Source of the DNA: Kiritimatiellia bacterium
GTDB taxonomy: Bacteria > Verrucomicrobiota > Kiritimatiellia > RFP12 > UBA1067
DNA length: 32,973 bases
Assembly (NCBI GenBank): GCA_024405395.1
Contig: JAKSOW010000027.1
Location: forward strand, 1-32,973
Direction of reading: 5' to 3'
In this document: one piece after another, positions 8,537 through 16,254 of the stretch
How positions within the stretch are numbered: the first letter of the stretch is position 1
Layout: each line of letters opens with the position of its first letter
Made by a program: the position numbers and the translations under genes
The notes under the pieces: generated by a model
What the model was told of the DNA's origin: nothing
Seen by the model: the letters and a program-made list of their open reading frames with translations, nothing else
The model's database searches: none

Positions 8537-10818
8537 GAAGGGTTGGGCTGCTCGTTGTGCTGGGGAGCGTCGCCCTTGCCCATGTGGCCTGGGGACGCGG
8601 CGAGTCCTGGATGCCCGCGCCGCCTGTTCCGCCACCTCTGGAGTCCCTCACCAATGAGGCGTGCTACATCGAATGGAAGTTCCGCACGGACGTGACGGAC
8701 GTCACCACTGGGCTTACCGCCGATGCGCTCAAGAAGAAGGTGAACGGGCTCTGGCGTGAACTGGAGAAAACGGATGACTGGCGCGTGGTCAAGGCAAAGT
8801 GCTATGCGCTTGTCTGTGACGAGATGGCGATTGACGTTTCGCCGCTCGACTGGTATCCGTCCATCTCGGTGTGGAATCGCTACAACCGCCCGCTGGAGTA
8901 CTTCAAGCACGGGCGACAGGGACCTATTGCGGCGAAATACTATCCTGAGGTCCGCAAAAGCATGGACGAGGGCAATCGGAGCGGCAGATGGAAGATGTGG
9001 GTCGATTTCGACCATTCGGTGCCCGTGTGGGAGGAATTGATCGCTGATGGCTTCACGGGGGTACGGGCGTACATCGACAAATGCAGCGACGGCAGCGACT
9101 TCTATCGTTCGCTGCAGATGACCGTTGAGGCCAGCCTCCGGCTCCTGGCGCGAATGGTGCAGCAGGGACGAAGGAATCTCGCGCGCCTGGAACGCGAGGC
9201 GGCGTCCGCCGAGACGAACAAGCGCCTGGCGCGGCTGCGCAAGCAGATCGCCGCCCTGGAGAACCTCACCCAGGGGCCGCCCCGAACCGCCTATGAGACG
9301 ATGCTGTTCATCGACCTCTATTTCTTCCTGTGTGAGCATCTGGACGTGATGCAGTGCCGTTCGCTGACGATCATCGACCGTACGCTCTGGCCGTATTATA
9401 GGGCGGATCTTGCGGCAGGGCGCACAACCGAGGCTGAATTCCGCGAGCAGTTCCGACACTTCCTCTGGCAATGGGGATCGGTGGACAACTATTGGGGACA
9501 GCCCGTCACATTGGGCGGCACCAAGGCGGACGGCACCACGGAGTACAATCCCCTGTCGTACATCATCCTGGATGTGGTTGACGAATGCAATCTGACGACG
9601 CCGAAATTCCATGCCAAGGTCGGACCCTCCACCCCGCGGCCGTTGCTGGACAAGCTGCTTGACATGGCCCGCCGCCATCGGTCGCTCACGTTCGTCGGCG
9701 AGGAGCCGGCTTGGGCCATCCTGGAGTCGCTGGGGTACTCGCGCGAGGAGTCCCGCGGCTTTTACACGCGCGGATGCTACGAAATCAACGTTCCCAACGG
9801 CGCCAATGGCACGGGAACGGGGTACGTCAATCTTCTCAAGCACGTTGAGCTGGTGCTTCGGGATGCCGCCGCTGGCAAGGTTGCCCCCGTCACCTATGGG
9901 GATTTCCAGGTGGAATGCACGCGGCGCATGGCCGAGACCTGTCGTGCGGCGGTGCATAATGCCTATGAATTCGAGAAGCATCTGGACGACGTGAATCCCG
10001 CGAACGTCTCTACGCTGGGGGTGCGGCATGCGATCCGGGTGAAGAAAGACGCCTTTGCGAACGGATCGGAGCGCGGCAACAACACGTCCATTCTGGTCAC
10101 GGGCCTTGGTACGACGGTGGACGCGCTGGTGGCGGTCAAGGAGCTCGTCTACGAGCAGAAGGTGTTTACGCTCGCGGCCCTCGGAAAGCTCATGGCGGCG
10201 AACTGGAAGGGGCACGAGGAATTGCGGATGAGGATGCTGCGCTCACGGCGGAAGTACGGCAATAACGACCCAGACGCGAATGCGGCCGCCGTGGCCATTC
10301 AGGAGGCGATTTCCGCCGAGGTCAACCACCGGCCGAATTCGCGTGGCGGACAGTTCATGCTCAGCGGGCATTCGGCACGTGCGTTCATCTATTCCGCGGC
10401 CGAGACCGGAGCCACGCCGGATGGCCGCAAAGCCGGGGCGCAATTCTCGAAGAACCTCTCGGCCACAATGGGGGCGGACACTGAAGGCGTGACTGCATTG
10501 GTGGCGACATTGGGCGCGCTTGACGCCAAAAAATGGCCCGGCGACTTTCCGCTCGACGTGATGCTGCATCCTTCGACGGTTATGGGCGAGAAGGGGTTGG
10601 CGCTGATGCGTACGTTGCTGTCCGTTTACTATGCACATGGCGGTCTTCAGATGCAGTTCATCGTCGTCTCCCCCGAGGAGCTTCGTGACGCACAGGCACA
10701 TCCGGAGCGCTACGAGAGCCTGCAGGTGCGTGTCTGTGGCTGGAATGTGCGTTGGAATGACATGCCGAAATCTGAGCAGGATGAGTACATTCTGCGGGCG
10801 GAAAGGATCATGCGATGA
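8533..10818 (+). CDS. glycyl radical enzyme (pyruvate formate-lyase-like superfamily) with a predicted Sec signal peptide
   Basis: The protein has 761 residues. The thiyl cysteine and partner acid are in RGCYEIN (Cys415, Glu417), and the glycyl radical loop is VRVCGWNVRW (Gly736, 26th residue from the end), so both marks of an active GRE are intact. The family makes or breaks C-C, C-O, C-N or C-S bonds in anaerobes; the GCxE form fits the lyase/dehydratase branch better than true pyruvate formate-lyase, but the substrate cannot be read from sequence. The N-terminus is MRRVGLLVVLGSVALAHVAWG: two Arg, a hydrophobic core and a plausible A-W-G cleavage site. This start is supported by GGAGAG 9 bases upstream and an ATGA overlap with tatD; the next Met (residue 27) has no good ribosome site. 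The stop overlaps the activase start. Residues about 200-240 form a charged, coiled-coil-like segment. Confidence 0.9.
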   Translation: MRRVGLLVVLGSVALAHVAWGRGESWMPAPPVPPPLESLTNEACYIEWKFRTDVTDVTTGLTADALKKKVNGLWRELEKTDDWRVVKAKCYALVCDEMAIDVSPLDWYPSISVWNRYNRPLEYFKHGRQGPIAAKYYPEVRKSMDEGNRSGRWKMWVDFDHSVPVWEELIADGFTGVRAYIDKCSDGSDFYRSLQMTVEASLRLLARMVQQGRRNLARLEREAASAETNKRLARLRKQIAALENLTQGPPRTAYETMLFIDLYFFLCEHLDVMQCRSLTIIDRTLWPYYRADLAAGRTTEAEFREQFRHFLWQWGSVDNYWGQPVTLGGTKADGTTEYNPLSYIILDVVDECNLTTPKFHAKVGPSTPRPLLDKLLDMARRHRSLTFVGEEPAWAILESLGYSREESRGFYTRGCYEINVPNGANGTGTGYVNLLKHVELVLRDAAAGKVAPVTYGDFQVECTRRMAETCRAAVHNAYEFEKHLDDVNPANVSTLGVRHAIRVKKDAFANGSERGNNTSILVTGLGTTVDALVAVKELVYEQKVFTLAALGKLMAANWKGHEELRMRMLRSRRKYGNNDPDANAAAVAIQEAISAEVNHRPNSRGGQFMLSGHSARAFIYSAAETGATPDGRKAGAQFSKNLSATMGADTEGVTALVATLGALDAKKWPGDFPLDVMLHPSTVMGEKGLALMRTLLSVYYAHGGLQMQFIVVSPEELRDAQAHPERYESLQVRVCGWNVRWNDMPKSEQDEYILRAERIMR

Positions 10819-11648
10819 GGCGACGTGCGTTCTGTCTGGGGGCGGCAAGTGCCCTGGGGATGCCTCTTTGGAGCTGGGCAGAGGTGGGGGGGCGTACCTT
10901 GAAAGTTCCGCTGATGCTCGACACGAAGCGGATGGCGATTCACGATGGTCCTGGCTTACGCACGACATTCTTCGTGAAGGGCTGTCCGCTCAAGTGTGTG
11001 TGGTGCCACAATCCCGAATCGATCTCCCCCAAGGAGCAGATTGCGCGCTTTGGGCATCTGTGCAGGAAATGCGCAAAATGCAAGATGGACGAGGCTCTGT
11101 GCCCAACGCGCGCCTTCAAACGCTATGGGCGAGCTGTGTCGCTTGATGCGCTTGTGGACAAGGCGCTGGAAGATAAGGCTTTCTACGACGCATCGGGCGG
11201 CGGTGTCACGATTTCGGGTGGCGAGCCGCTGTTCTTCTGGGAATGGACCGCCGAGCTGCTGGCGCGCTTCAAGGCGGCGGGTCTGCACACGTGTCTGGAC
11301 ACGTCGCTGTATGCGCCGCCTGCTGCCATCGAGAAGGTTCTGCCGCTAGTGGACATGTGGTTGCCGGACTACAAGGCCGAAGACGATGCGCGGCACAGAG
11401 AATATACGGGTGTGTCCAACACAATCATCAAGCGTAATCTGGAGCGTTTGGTTGCGGCCAAGGCCAAATTGGAGGTGCGGTGCCTTGTGGTGCCCAAGTG
11501 CACCGACGGCGAGGACATTGTGGCGCGGCATCGCTATCTCAATTCCATTGGCATCGGTGACGACAAGATTGTCGAACTGGAGTATCTGGATTATGCCCGA
11601 TCCAAATACCTGGCGTTGGGGATGAAGGACACGATGCCGCCGCGCTAG
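10815..11648 (+). CDS. glycyl radical enzyme activase (radical SAM) with a predicted Tat-like signal peptide
   Basis: The protein has 277 residues. It has the radical SAM motif CPLKCVWC (Cys57, Cys61, Cys64), the preceding IHDGPGLRTTFFVKG typical of GRE activases, one ferredoxin-type set of four cysteines (Cys83, 86, 89, 96) and SGGEP for SAM binding. Many relatives carry two extra clusters; this insert has cysteines for one. It should use S-adenosylmethionine to install the Gly radical on the enzyme encoded just upstream (ATGA overlap; GGAAAGGA precedes the ATG). Ordinary activases begin near the IHDGPG block. This one adds about 30 residues starting MRRRAFCLGAASALGMPLWSW, with a twin-arginine RRxF pattern, a hydrophobic core and an SWA cleavage-like site. 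That is unexpected because SAM and flavodoxin are cytoplasmic. Confidence 0.9.
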   Translation: MRRRAFCLGAASALGMPLWSWAEVGGRTLKVPLMLDTKRMAIHDGPGLRTTFFVKGCPLKCVWCHNPESISPKEQIARFGHLCRKCAKCKMDEALCPTRAFKRYGRAVSLDALVDKALEDKAFYDASGGGVTISGGEPLFFWEWTAELLARFKAAGLHTCLDTSLYAPPAAIEKVLPLVDMWLPDYKAEDDARHREYTGVSNTIIKRNLERLVAAKAKLEVRCLVVPKCTDGEDIVARHRYLNSIGIGDDKIVELEYLDYARSKYLALGMKDTMPPR

Positions 11649-11687
11649 GGCGCAAGAGATGGCAAAGGCACGGAATGATACTTTTGC

Positions 11688-11716
11688 TTGTCCAGTCGGA
11701 CAAAAAGGTTTATAAT
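11688..11716 (+). promoter_or_regulatory. sigma70-type promoter for the aminotransferase gene
   Basis: TTGTCC (11688-11693), a 17-base spacer and a consensus TATAAT (11711-11716). The start codon is 24 bases downstream with AAGGAG at 11726-11731. Confidence 0.75.
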
Positions 11717-11739
11717 ATCCGCCACAAGGAGTTAAAGAA

Positions 11740-12756
11740 ATGCGCAAAATCGAATGGAGTAAGCTCGGCTTTGGATTCTCGGACGTCAACTGCCACATCC
11801 GCTATACCTGGAAGAACGGCAAGTGGTCCAAGCCCAGCTATGTCAAGGATCCCTACATTACGATGCATATCGGCGCGAGCTGCCTCCACTACGGCCAGGA
11901 GTGCTTTGAGGGCATCAAGTGCTTCCGCCAGCAGAACGGCAAGATCGTGATCTTCCGTCCGGAGGAGAACGCGAAGCGCATGTACCGCACGGCCGAGCGC
12001 ACCTGTATGCCGCCGGTGCCGGTGGAGATGTTCCTGGATGCCTGCACCAAGATCGTCAAGAAGAACAAGGAATACGTGCCGCCGTTTGGCACGGGCGGTT
12101 CGATGTATCTGCGTCCGCTCCTGATCGGCACGGGCCCGCAGATCGGCGTGGCGCCGGCGAAGGAATATACCTTCATGATCATGGTCATGCCCGTGGGCGC
12201 CTACTACAAGGGCGGCCTCAAGCCGGTGCGTGCGGTGATCTTCGATCAGTGGGACCGTGCGGCACCGCATGGCATGGGCGACGTGAAGGTGGGCGGCAAC
12301 TACGCCGCGGGCATCTACGCGCACGAGAAGGCGAAGCACGAAGGCTGGCCGGTTGAGCTCTATCTCGACGCCAAGACGCACAAGTACATCGAGGAGTTCG
12401 CGACCTCCAACTTCGCAGGTATCTCGAAGAGCGGCGCCTATGTGACGCCCGACAGCTGCTCGGTGCTGCCGTCGATCACGAACATGTCGCTCAAGCAGGT
12501 CGCTGAGGACCTCGGCATCAAGGTCGAGTGCCGCCCGATTCCGTACACGGAAGTCAAGAAGTTCAAGGCTGTCGCGGCGCTGGGCACGGCTGTGGTGATC
12601 ACGCCCGTCTGGGAAATCACCCGCGGCAAGGACGTGATCAAGATCTCGGACCCCGAGACCGTCCATCCTACGCTGCAGAAGCTGTACGACACGGTACAGG
12701 GCATCCAGTACGGCACCCTGCCGGATACGCACAACTGGTGCTACGAAGTGCGCTAA
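11740..12756 (+). CDS. ilvE: branched-chain amino acid aminotransferase
   Basis: The protein has 338 residues and is a class IV PLP-dependent aminotransferase. Visible family blocks are the N-terminal HYGQECFEGIKCFR, RPEENAKRMYRTAER, the PLP-lysine region GDVKVGGNYAAG (Lys183), and IEEFATSNFAGI that binds the cofactor and substrate. It transfers the amino group between glutamate and the keto acids of Leu, Ile and Val in the cytoplasm. The start is fixed by a strong AAGGAG site 8 bases upstream and a consensus promoter. The stop codon is inside a perfect 9-bp hairpin. Class IV relatives include D-amino acid aminotransferase and aminodeoxychorismate lyase, but the motifs and length fit the longer BCAT type well. 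Confidence 0.92.
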   Translation: MRKIEWSKLGFGFSDVNCHIRYTWKNGKWSKPSYVKDPYITMHIGASCLHYGQECFEGIKCFRQQNGKIVIFRPEENAKRMYRTAERTCMPPVPVEMFLDACTKIVKKNKEYVPPFGTGGSMYLRPLLIGTGPQIGVAPAKEYTFMIMVMPVGAYYKGGLKPVRAVIFDQWDRAAPHGMGDVKVGGNYAAGIYAHEKAKHEGWPVELYLDAKTHKYIEEFATSNFAGISKSGAYVTPDSCSVLPSITNMSLKQVAEDLGIKVECRPIPYTEVKKFKAVAALGTAVVITPVWEITRGKDVIKISDPETVHPTLQKLYDTVQGIQYGTLPDTHNWCYEVR

Positions 12757-12766
12757 GGCGCACTTC
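12745..12766 (+). terminator. hairpin spanning the ilvE stop codon
   Basis: GAAGTGCGC (12745-12753), loop TAAG, then GCGCACTTC (12758-12766): a perfect 9-bp stem with the TAA stop in the loop. No T-run follows, so it may be an RNA-stabilising or Rho-linked structure and not a true intrinsic terminator. Confidence 0.4.
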
Positions 12767-12787
12767 CACGGCATGCAGCAACCATAC

Positions 12788-12793
12788 TACACT
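12788..12793 (+). promoter_or_regulatory. possible -10 element for a leaderless trpB message
   Basis: TACACT lies 8 bases before the ATG at 12802, and no Shine-Dalgarno sequence is present between them. No good -35 box is seen, so this is a weak call based mainly on spacing. Confidence 0.3.
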
Positions 12794-12801
12794 ACTGCCC
12801 T

Positions 12802-14175
12802 ATGAACACCGACATTCCCTACAAGACATATCTCTCCGAAGACGAACTTCCCAAGGCGTGGTACAATGTGCGCGCCGACATGAAGCAGAAGCCCGCGCCG
12901 TTGCTGAACCCCAAGACGCTGCAGCCGTGCACGGCCGCCGAACTGGAGCAGGTGTTCTGTAGGGAATGCGTGAGGCAGGAGCTGGACAACGACACGCCGT
13001 ACATCCCGATTCCCCAGCCTGTGCTGGATTTCTACAAGATGTACCGTCCGTCGCCTCTGGTGCGCGCCTACTTCCTCGAGAAGGCGCTGGGCACGCCGGC
13101 CAAGATCTACTACAAGTTCGAGGGCAACAACACTTCGGGCTCGCACAAGCTCAACAGCGCCATTGCCCAGACCTACTACGCGAAGGCACAGGGCATTTCC
13201 GACATCACCACCGAGACTGGCGCCGGCCAGTGGGGGACGGCGCTGTCGATGGGGTCCGCGTTCTTCGGGCTCAAGTGCCATGTCTACATGGTGAAATGCT
13301 CCTATGAGCAGAAGCCGTTCCGCCGTGACGTGATGCGCACCTACGGCGCCGACGTGACGCCTTCGCCCTCCATGACCACGGAAATCGGCAAGCGCATCAA
13401 CGAAGAACATCCCGGTACCACGGGTTCGCTTGGCTGCGCCATTTCGGAAGCCGTCGAGCGCGCCGTGACGATGCCCAACGCCCGCTATCTGCTGGGGTCG
13501 GTGCTCAACCAGGTGTGCCTGCACCAGTCGGTGATCGGTCTCGAAACCCAGGCCGCGCTCCAGAAGCTGGGCGTGAAGCCGGACGTGATCATCGGCTGCG
13601 CTGGCGGCGGCTCCAACCTTGCGGGCCTCATTGCGCCGTTTGTGGGCGAGAAGCTGCGGGGTGAGAACGACTACCGCATCATCGCCGTCGAGCCCGCAAG
13701 CTGTCCGTCGCTGACGCGCGGCAAATACGCCTACGACTTCTGCGATACGGGGCGGGTGTGTCCGCTCCAGAAGATGTACACGCTGGGCGCGGGCTTCATC
13801 CCGTCGGCTTCGCATGCGGGCGGTCTCCGCTATCACGGCATGAGCGCCATGCTCTCCGAGCTCTACGCCCAGGGGCTCATGGAGGCGCGTTCGGTGGAGC
13901 AGACGAAGGTCTTTGAGGCGGCGGTGCAGTTTGCCCGCACGGAAGGTACCCTGCCTGCGCCGGAGTCTTCGCACGCCATTCGCGTGGCCATCGACGAAGC
14001 CCTGCGCTGCAAGGCGGAAGGGAAGGCCGAGACGATCGTCTTCGGCCTCTCGGGGACGGGCTACTTCGACATGATGAGTTATGGTCGCTTCATCGACGGC
14101 AACATGTCGGATACGATTCCCACGGACGATGAGCTCAACGCAAGTTTTGCGCAGTTGCCTCAGGTGAACGCCTGA
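12802..14175 (+). CDS. trpB: TrpB2-type tryptophan synthase beta chain / TrpB-like PLP enzyme
   Basis: The protein has 457 residues, longer than TrpB1 (about 400) and matching the TrpB2 group. The PLP lysine is in EGNNTSGSHKLNSA (Lys116). The ETGAGQWG block, the glycine-rich phosphate loop GCAGGGSN and the ending VFGLSGTGYFDM are typical of the family. It condenses indole (or indole from the alpha subunit) with serine to make tryptophan. TrpB2 enzymes often lack an adjacent trpA, as here, and may work on free indole. The start has no Shine-Dalgarno site and a -10-like box lies very close, suggesting a leaderless message. An EamA exporter starts 4 bp after the stop, which could hint at export of an amino acid or indole compound. 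Confidence 0.88.
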   Translation: MNTDIPYKTYLSEDELPKAWYNVRADMKQKPAPLLNPKTLQPCTAAELEQVFCRECVRQELDNDTPYIPIPQPVLDFYKMYRPSPLVRAYFLEKALGTPAKIYYKFEGNNTSGSHKLNSAIAQTYYAKAQGISDITTETGAGQWGTALSMGSAFFGLKCHVYMVKCSYEQKPFRRDVMRTYGADVTPSPSMTTEIGKRINEEHPGTTGSLGCAISEAVERAVTMPNARYLLGSVLNQVCLHQSVIGLETQAALQKLGVKPDVIIGCAGGGSNLAGLIAPFVGEKLRGENDYRIIAVEPASCPSLTRGKYAYDFCDTGRVCPLQKMYTLGAGFIPSASHAGGLRYHGMSAMLSELYAQGLMEARSVEQTKVFEAAVQFARTEGTLPAPESSHAIRVAIDEALRCKAEGKAETIVFGLSGTGYFDMMSYGRFIDGNMSDTIPTDDELNASFAQLPQVNA

Positions 14176-14179
14176 TGCA

Positions 14180-15082
14180 ATGCGTCGCTGGCTGACAGGC
14201 GTCTTTCTTGCCGCCGTAAGCGTAATCGCCTTTGCGTCTACGTTTGCGGCGGGTGGGGCACTGACGCGTGCACATGGCGTCTCTCCTGAAGTGCTGGTCT
14301 TGTTGCGCTTCGCGTTGGCAGGGACGGTGATGCTGGCCTTCGAGGCACGGAATGCCGAAGGGCGCCGCCGTCTGTTCCGGGCACCTTGCCGCCGCGATTG
14401 GCTACTCTTCGCGGCGTTGGGCCCGATTGGCACCAGCGTGATGTCCTGGTGCGTCTTCAGAAGCTGCGCGTGCGTCAGCACGGTCAACGCCTCAATGGCG
14501 GATGCCCTGGCGCCGCTATTCATGTTCGCCTTGGCGGCCTGGCAGGTGCGACGGATCAGCCTGACCCAGATTGTTGGCGCGATCTGCGGCTTTGTGGGGG
14601 CTTTGCTGGTCATCGGCGTCGTCAGTTGCGGCGGATTGGCGCTCGCCGCATTCACGGTAGGGGATGTCTATGTGCTTCTGGCTGCCTTGACCTGGGCCTT
14701 TTATTCTGTCTGCGGACGGGAGGTCATCAATCGTCTGGGGTCTGGCCCCTATACCGTGTGGACCATGCTGTTCGGCATGTCGGCCTTTTTGCTGTTCCTG
14801 CCGTTCCTGGATTGTGTGTGGCCCAGTACGCCGCGAGCCTGGCTGTTGGTGGCGTATCTGGGTCTGGGCAGCACGTTGGTGCCGTTCTGGGCCTGGAATG
14901 CGGCCCAGAAGTATCTGCCTGTCTCCGCGATGGGGGTGAGCGCCTATTTTACGCCTGTGGCCGCGTTGATCCTGGCCGCCGTGTTCCTGGGCGAGTCCGC
15001 CACGCCGCTGCAGCTGCTCGGGACGCTGCTCGTCTGCTGCTCAGCCTTGGTGGAATTCAGGCCGCGTGCACTGCAGGGTTGA
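14180..15082 (+). CDS. EamA/DMT family transporter
   Basis: The protein has 300 residues with about ten hydrophobic segments in two repeated halves, the usual DMT/EamA plan. The first half contains an ASMADALAPLFMFALA-type membrane segment; the second repeats the pattern around YLPVSAMGVSAYFTPVAAL and ends in a final hydrophobic helix followed by a short basic tail. Members sit in the inner membrane and mostly export amino acids or other small metabolites by proton exchange. It follows trpB by 4 bp without a clear ribosome site, so it is probably translated with it. The substrate is not readable; the tryptophan-related neighbour is a hint only. Confidence 0.85.
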   Translation: MRRWLTGVFLAAVSVIAFASTFAAGGALTRAHGVSPEVLVLLRFALAGTVMLAFEARNAEGRRRLFRAPCRRDWLLFAALGPIGTSVMSWCVFRSCACVSTVNASMADALAPLFMFALAAWQVRRISLTQIVGAICGFVGALLVIGVVSCGGLALAAFTVGDVYVLLAALTWAFYSVCGREVINRLGSGPYTVWTMLFGMSAFLLFLPFLDCVWPSTPRAWLLVAYLGLGSTLVPFWAWNAAQKYLPVSAMGVSAYFTPVAALILAAVFLGESATPLQLLGTLLVCCSALVEFRPRALQG

Positions 15083-15107
15083 CTTCTGGCGGCCGAAATG
15101 CGATAAT
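15079..15107 (+). promoter_or_regulatory. near-consensus sigma70 promoter giving a leaderless message
   Basis: TTGACT (15079-15084), exactly 17 bases, then GATAAT (15102-15107). The ATG at 15115 is only 7 bases beyond the -10 box, so transcription should begin at or next to the start codon. No Shine-Dalgarno site is present. The -35 box overlaps the last codons of the transporter gene. Confidence 0.75.
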
Positions 15108-15114
15108 TTCGGTC

Positions 15115-16239
15115 ATGAATGCACTTTCCCTTCCGCTTTGTCTTGGTTTGGCGGCGATGATGTCCGCCACATCCTTCGGTGCCGTCTCTGTTGGCTATGC
15201 GGGGCCAATCGGCGGCAAGACCACAGTCACGCAGGTGGTGGCGGTCGACAATGAAACAGGCGCCATTTGCGTGAAGGGGACATTGCCGTCCGCCAGCACG
15301 ACCTACATCGCCGTCAACAAGGCACGTACGCGGCTCTACACCACGCATACCGATGCCGCATTTGGCGGAAAGGGCGCCGATGGTGGTGTGGCCGTCTACG
15401 AACTGGATGCCACCGGCATGCCCGGAAAGCGTCTGGATGCGGTGGCAACCATGCGTGGCGCACCCTGCCATTTGGCGTTGTCGGGAGACGAGAAGCGCCT
15501 GGTCTTTGCCGAATATGGAAAGGCGACGGCTGGGTGGGTGACGCTGAAGGACGATGGAACGTTTGACCATGCGTCACTGGGTATTGTCGCCTGCACGGAT
15601 CCCGCGGGCCCCAACAAGCCCCGTCAGGACCGGCCGCATTTCCACTGTGCACGTGTGACGCCTGATGGCAAATACGTCTGCGTGGTCGACTTGGGGACGG
15701 ATCGCGTGAAGGTCTATTCGGCCGCCGACGGCTCTTTCGTCCGCGACCTCATCACGACGCCGGCCGGCGCGGGTCCACGTCATCTCCTGTTCCATCCCAA
15801 CGGCAAATTCGCCTTTCTGGTCTTTGAGCTGGGCAATCTCGTCTCGAGCTATCGCTATGAAGATGGTATCTTCACGCCGGTCATGCAGCTGTCGCTTCTG
15901 CCGGACGACGTGACCACGGAGTCCTACGCCTCGGCGCTCAAGTTCTCGGAAGACGGCACGGAGCTGTTCTGCACCAACCGCGGGCACGAATCCATTGCGG
16001 TCTTCGCCGTCAATGCCGACAACGGCTACATGCGTCGCCGTGGCGTCATGAAGCTCGACGCCTCTTTCCCGGCCGATCTGGAGATCATGCCGGGCGGCAA
16101 GATACTCGCCGTGGGTCTGACCAAGGACAAGTCGGTGCGCACCTATCGCTACGACAAGGCCACGTGCACGCTCACGCCCGTGGATGCGGCGAAGGACATC
16201 GGGGCCATCTTCTGCTCCACCTTCTTCTCGGCGAACTGA
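15115..16239 (+). CDS. exported lactonase-family beta-propeller protein
   Basis: The protein has 374 residues from ATG 15115. The N-terminus is a signal peptide of about 22 residues (MNALSLPLCLGLAAMMSATS, then FGAVS). The remainder shows repeated propeller blades with the phrases LALSGDEKRLVFAEYG, RVTPDGKYVCVVDLG, RHLLFHPNGKFAFLVFE and LKFSEDGTELFCTNRG, typical of the seven-bladed lactonase family that includes E. coli 6-phosphogluconolactonase (about 330 residues). An RPHFHCARVTPDG block matches the conserved His-containing loop of that family. Export makes a phosphogluconate role unlikely; an extracytoplasmic sugar lactone is more plausible. The next gene, a secreted glycosidase-type protein, starts 15 bp later. 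Confidence 0.85.
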   Translation: MNALSLPLCLGLAAMMSATSFGAVSVGYAGPIGGKTTVTQVVAVDNETGAICVKGTLPSASTTYIAVNKARTRLYTTHTDAAFGGKGADGGVAVYELDATGMPGKRLDAVATMRGAPCHLALSGDEKRLVFAEYGKATAGWVTLKDDGTFDHASLGIVACTDPAGPNKPRQDRPHFHCARVTPDGKYVCVVDLGTDRVKVYSAADGSFVRDLITTPAGAGPRHLLFHPNGKFAFLVFELGNLVSSYRYEDGIFTPVMQLSLLPDDVTTESYASALKFSEDGTELFCTNRGHESIAVFAVNADNGYMRRRGVMKLDASFPADLEIMPGGKILAVGLTKDKSVRTYRYDKATCTLTPVDAAKDIGAIFCSTFFSAN

Positions 16240-16254
16240 CAGGGGCGTGTGGCT

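Noticed and set aside
8284..10215. Minus-strand open frame of 643 codons over tatD and the GRE gene
   Set aside because: The plus strand has full catalytic motifs here; the antisense product has no family features and spans two genes.
10983..11010. Considered that the activase might be a different radical SAM maturase
   Set aside because: The IHDGPG lead-in, CxxxCxxC, ferredoxin cluster and overlap with a GRE gene all fit a GRE activase.
12787..14655. Minus-strand open frame of 622 codons over trpB
   Set aside because: Shadow of trpB; no ribosome site or domain pattern.
14386..15114. Long in-frame extension upstream of the lactonase-like gene
   Set aside because: It lies in another frame of the EamA transporter gene; the signal peptide at 15115 and the promoter directly before it fix the start there.
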